Source: Bradyrhizobium iriomotense
Lineage (GTDB): Bacteria; Pseudomonadota; Alphaproteobacteria; Rhizobiales; Xanthobacteraceae
Assembly (NCBI RefSeq): GCF_018130765.1
Contig: NZ_JAFCJZ010000003.1
Span: 310,001-374,000 of the forward strand
DNA: 64,000 bases
Reading direction: 5' to 3'
Shown here: positions 62,827 to 64,000 of the stretch, piece by piece
Layout: every line of letters starts with the position of its first letter
Position numbering within the stretch: the first letter of the stretch is position 1
Made by a program: the position numbers and the translations under genes
Notes under the pieces: model-generated
What the model was told of the DNA's origin: nothing
The model's input: only the letters and a program-made list of their open reading frames with translations
The model's database searches: none

Positions 62827-63750
62827 TTGTCGACATCATCGCTACACCCTCATGGTGTGTTCTCCGCCGCGTTGACGCCCCTCGACGCCGAACTCGCCCC
62901 CGATCATGCGCGCTTCGTCGCGCATTGCCGCTATCTGCTGGACGAAGGCTGCGACGGCATCGCGCTGCTGGGGACCACGGGCGAGGCGAACTCCTTCTCC
63001 GCGGCTGAGCGCATGGCCCTGCTCGAGGCGGCGGTGGCCGCGGGCATCGCGCCGCGGCGGCTTCTCCCCGGAACGGGCGTCGCTGCGCTTACCGAGACCA
63101 TCGCGCTGACGCGTCACGCGCTGTCGGTCGGTGTCGATACCGTGGTGATGCTGCCGCCGTTCTACTACAAGGGCGTCAGCGATGACGGCATCTACGCGTC
63201 CTACAGCGAAGTCGTGCAGCGCATCGGCGATGCCAGGCTCAAGGTCGTGCTCTATCACATCCCGCAGATGTCGGCGCAGCCGATCTCGCATGCGCTGATC
63301 GATCGGTTGCGCAAGGCCTATCCGGCCGTCTTCACCGGCATCAAGGATTCCTCCGGCGACTTCGCCAACATGACCGCGATGGTCGAGCGCTTCCCCGGCT
63401 TTTCGGTTCTCGTCGGGGCCGATCCGCTGCTGCTGCCGCTGCTGCGCAAGGGCGGGGCGGGCTGCATCACCGCGACCTCGAACCTCATCGCGCGCGACCT
63501 TGCCTATGTCTACAAGCATTTTCGCGACAGCGACGATGATGCGGCGCTCAAGGCGGCACAGGCGCGTATCGTGAAAGCGCGCGAGCTGGTCTCGCGCTTC
63601 CCGCAGATGGCCTCGCTGAAGACGATCGTCGCTGAACGCACCGGCCATGCCGGATGGCAGCGCCTGCGGCCGCCGCTGGAGTCGCTGCCGCCGGCTCAAG
63701 CGAAAGAGCTGCTTGCAGATGCTGCGGCATTCGCTGCCGCCACCGTCTAG
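62827..63750 (+). CDS. Dihydrodipicolinate synthase/N-acetylneuraminate lyase family protein
   Basis: 307 residues from TTG 62827, with GGAGG just upstream; TTG 62809 and GTG 62857 are alternatives. The family motifs are GTTGEANSFSAAER (50-63), LPPFYYKGVS, Tyr143 in VVLYHIPQ and the Schiff-base Lys173 in FTGIKDSSG. The family includes DHDPS, NAL, KDG aldolases and dehydratases. Control by IclR and the downstream FAD-binding oxidoreductase suggest a catabolic aldolase or dehydratase acting on a 2-oxo acid, not lysine synthesis. Confidence 0.9.
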   Translation: MSTSSLHPHGVFSAALTPLDAELAPDHARFVAHCRYLLDEGCDGIALLGTTGEANSFSAAERMALLEAAVAAGIAPRRLLPGTGVAALTETIALTRHALSVGVDTVVMLPPFYYKGVSDDGIYASYSEVVQRIGDARLKVVLYHIPQMSAQPISHALIDRLRKAYPAVFTGIKDSSGDFANMTAMVERFPGFSVLVGADPLLLPLLRKGGAGCITATSNLIARDLAYVYKHFRDSDDDAALKAAQARIVKARELVSRFPQMASLKTIVAERTGHAGWQRLRPPLESLPPAQAKELLADAAAFAAATV

Positions 63751-63777
63751 AATAAGCCCGGGCGACGAGGCGAACCG

Positions 63778-64000
63778 ATGTCCGAGTCTTTCCAGGATGC
63801 GCTGACCGGGCTCGCCGCGATCGTCGGCGACAAGCACGTCATCGCGCCCGGACCTGACCAGGAGCCCTATGTGGTGGACTGGCGCGGGCGCTACCACGGC
63901 CGTGCGGTCGCGGTGGTGAAGCCGGGCTCGACCGCCGAGGTCGCCGCCGTCGTGAAGTTCTGCGCCGCCAGGCGGCTCGCGATCGTGCCGCAGGGTGGCA
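63778..64000 (+). CDS. FAD-binding oxidoreductase (GlcD/D-2-hydroxyacid dehydrogenase type), N-terminal part
   Basis: The first 74 residues are inside the window. They include PYVVDWRGRYHGRAVAVVKP and VVKFCAARRLAIVPQGG, the start of the PCMH FAD-binding domain of D-lactate, glycolate or D-2-hydroxyglutarate dehydrogenases. The gene starts 27 bp after the DHDPS-family stop, so it is part of that operon. The rest of the gene is outside. Confidence 0.85.
   Translation, partial: MSESFQDALTGLAAIVGDKHVIAPGPDQEPYVVDWRGRYHGRAVAVVKPGSTAEVAAVVKFCAARRLAIVPQGG

Overview
The window looks like chromosomal DNA from a high-GC alphaproteobacterium, most probably Bradyrhizobium or a close relative. The signs are the GC-rich third positions, tight ATGA and TGATG gene overlaps, many catabolic enzymes, solute-binding proteins and small regulators, and several families of intergenic palindromes typical of rhizobial genomes. 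I see no rRNA, tRNA, CRISPR array, transposase, integrase or phage gene. Genus assignment is an inference from gene style, not from a marker gene.

Layout. 1-4.4 kb: the end of a branched-chain amino acid type ABC transporter (permease end, LivG, LivF), a MarR regulator, a convergent enamidase-like amidohydrolase (possible nicotinate ring-degradation link) and a divergent ferredoxin-NADP reductase. 4.5-9.1 kb: a small coiled-coil protein, a cytochrome P450, a small acidic protein, a DUF763 protein, a PepSY membrane protein and a DUF2218 remnant. 9.1-18.2 kb: a catabolic unit. A TetR regulator with a perfect 18-bp operator faces two solute-binding protein genes, and leads a run of two LigI-type lactonases, a DAACS symporter, GalB-type hydratase, GalC/LigK-type aldolase, a dihydroxyphthalate-decarboxylase-like protein and a DUF1932 dehydrogenase. 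Together these could take 2-pyrone-4,6-dicarboxylate or 4-oxalomesaconate to pyruvate and oxaloacetate. 18.2-25.8 kb: an atypical cytosine-deaminase-like protein, an NTF2-like protein, a truncated solute-binding protein, a MarR-controlled FUSC/DUF1656/HlyD efflux operon and three tiny membrane-peptide genes.

25.8-36 kb: acyl-CoA dehydrogenase, a DUF2961 (GH172-like) protein and an acyl-CoA synthetase; a Baeyer-Villiger-type monooxygenase with a divergent shikimate-dehydrogenase-like protein; a lytic transglycosylase; small hypotheticals, including a second tiny-peptide pair; MaoC hydratase; a secreted hypothetical protein. 36-42 kb: a regulator island with three LuxR-type paralogs, one AraC-type regulator and a DUF6894 protein. 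42-48.5 kb: TauE/SafE permease, and an RND efflux pair facing a TetR regulator across a perfect operator. 48.7-57 kb: an SLT lytic transglycosylase, amidase, MFS transporter, aldehyde dehydrogenase, GntR regulator and an alpha/beta hydrolase without a serine nucleophile. 57-64 kb: a Bcr/CflA-type exporter, guanine deaminase, an ABM-domain membrane protein, RNase Z, an IclR regulator facing a dihydrodipicolinate-synthase-family gene, and the start of an FAD-binding oxidoreductase.

Most genes are ordinary members of known families. The parts most worth a second look are the complete lower 4,5-cleavage module with an altered symporter, the tiny membrane-peptide genes preceded by general-stress-like promoters, the LuxR paralog island, and enzymes whose key catalytic residues are replaced.
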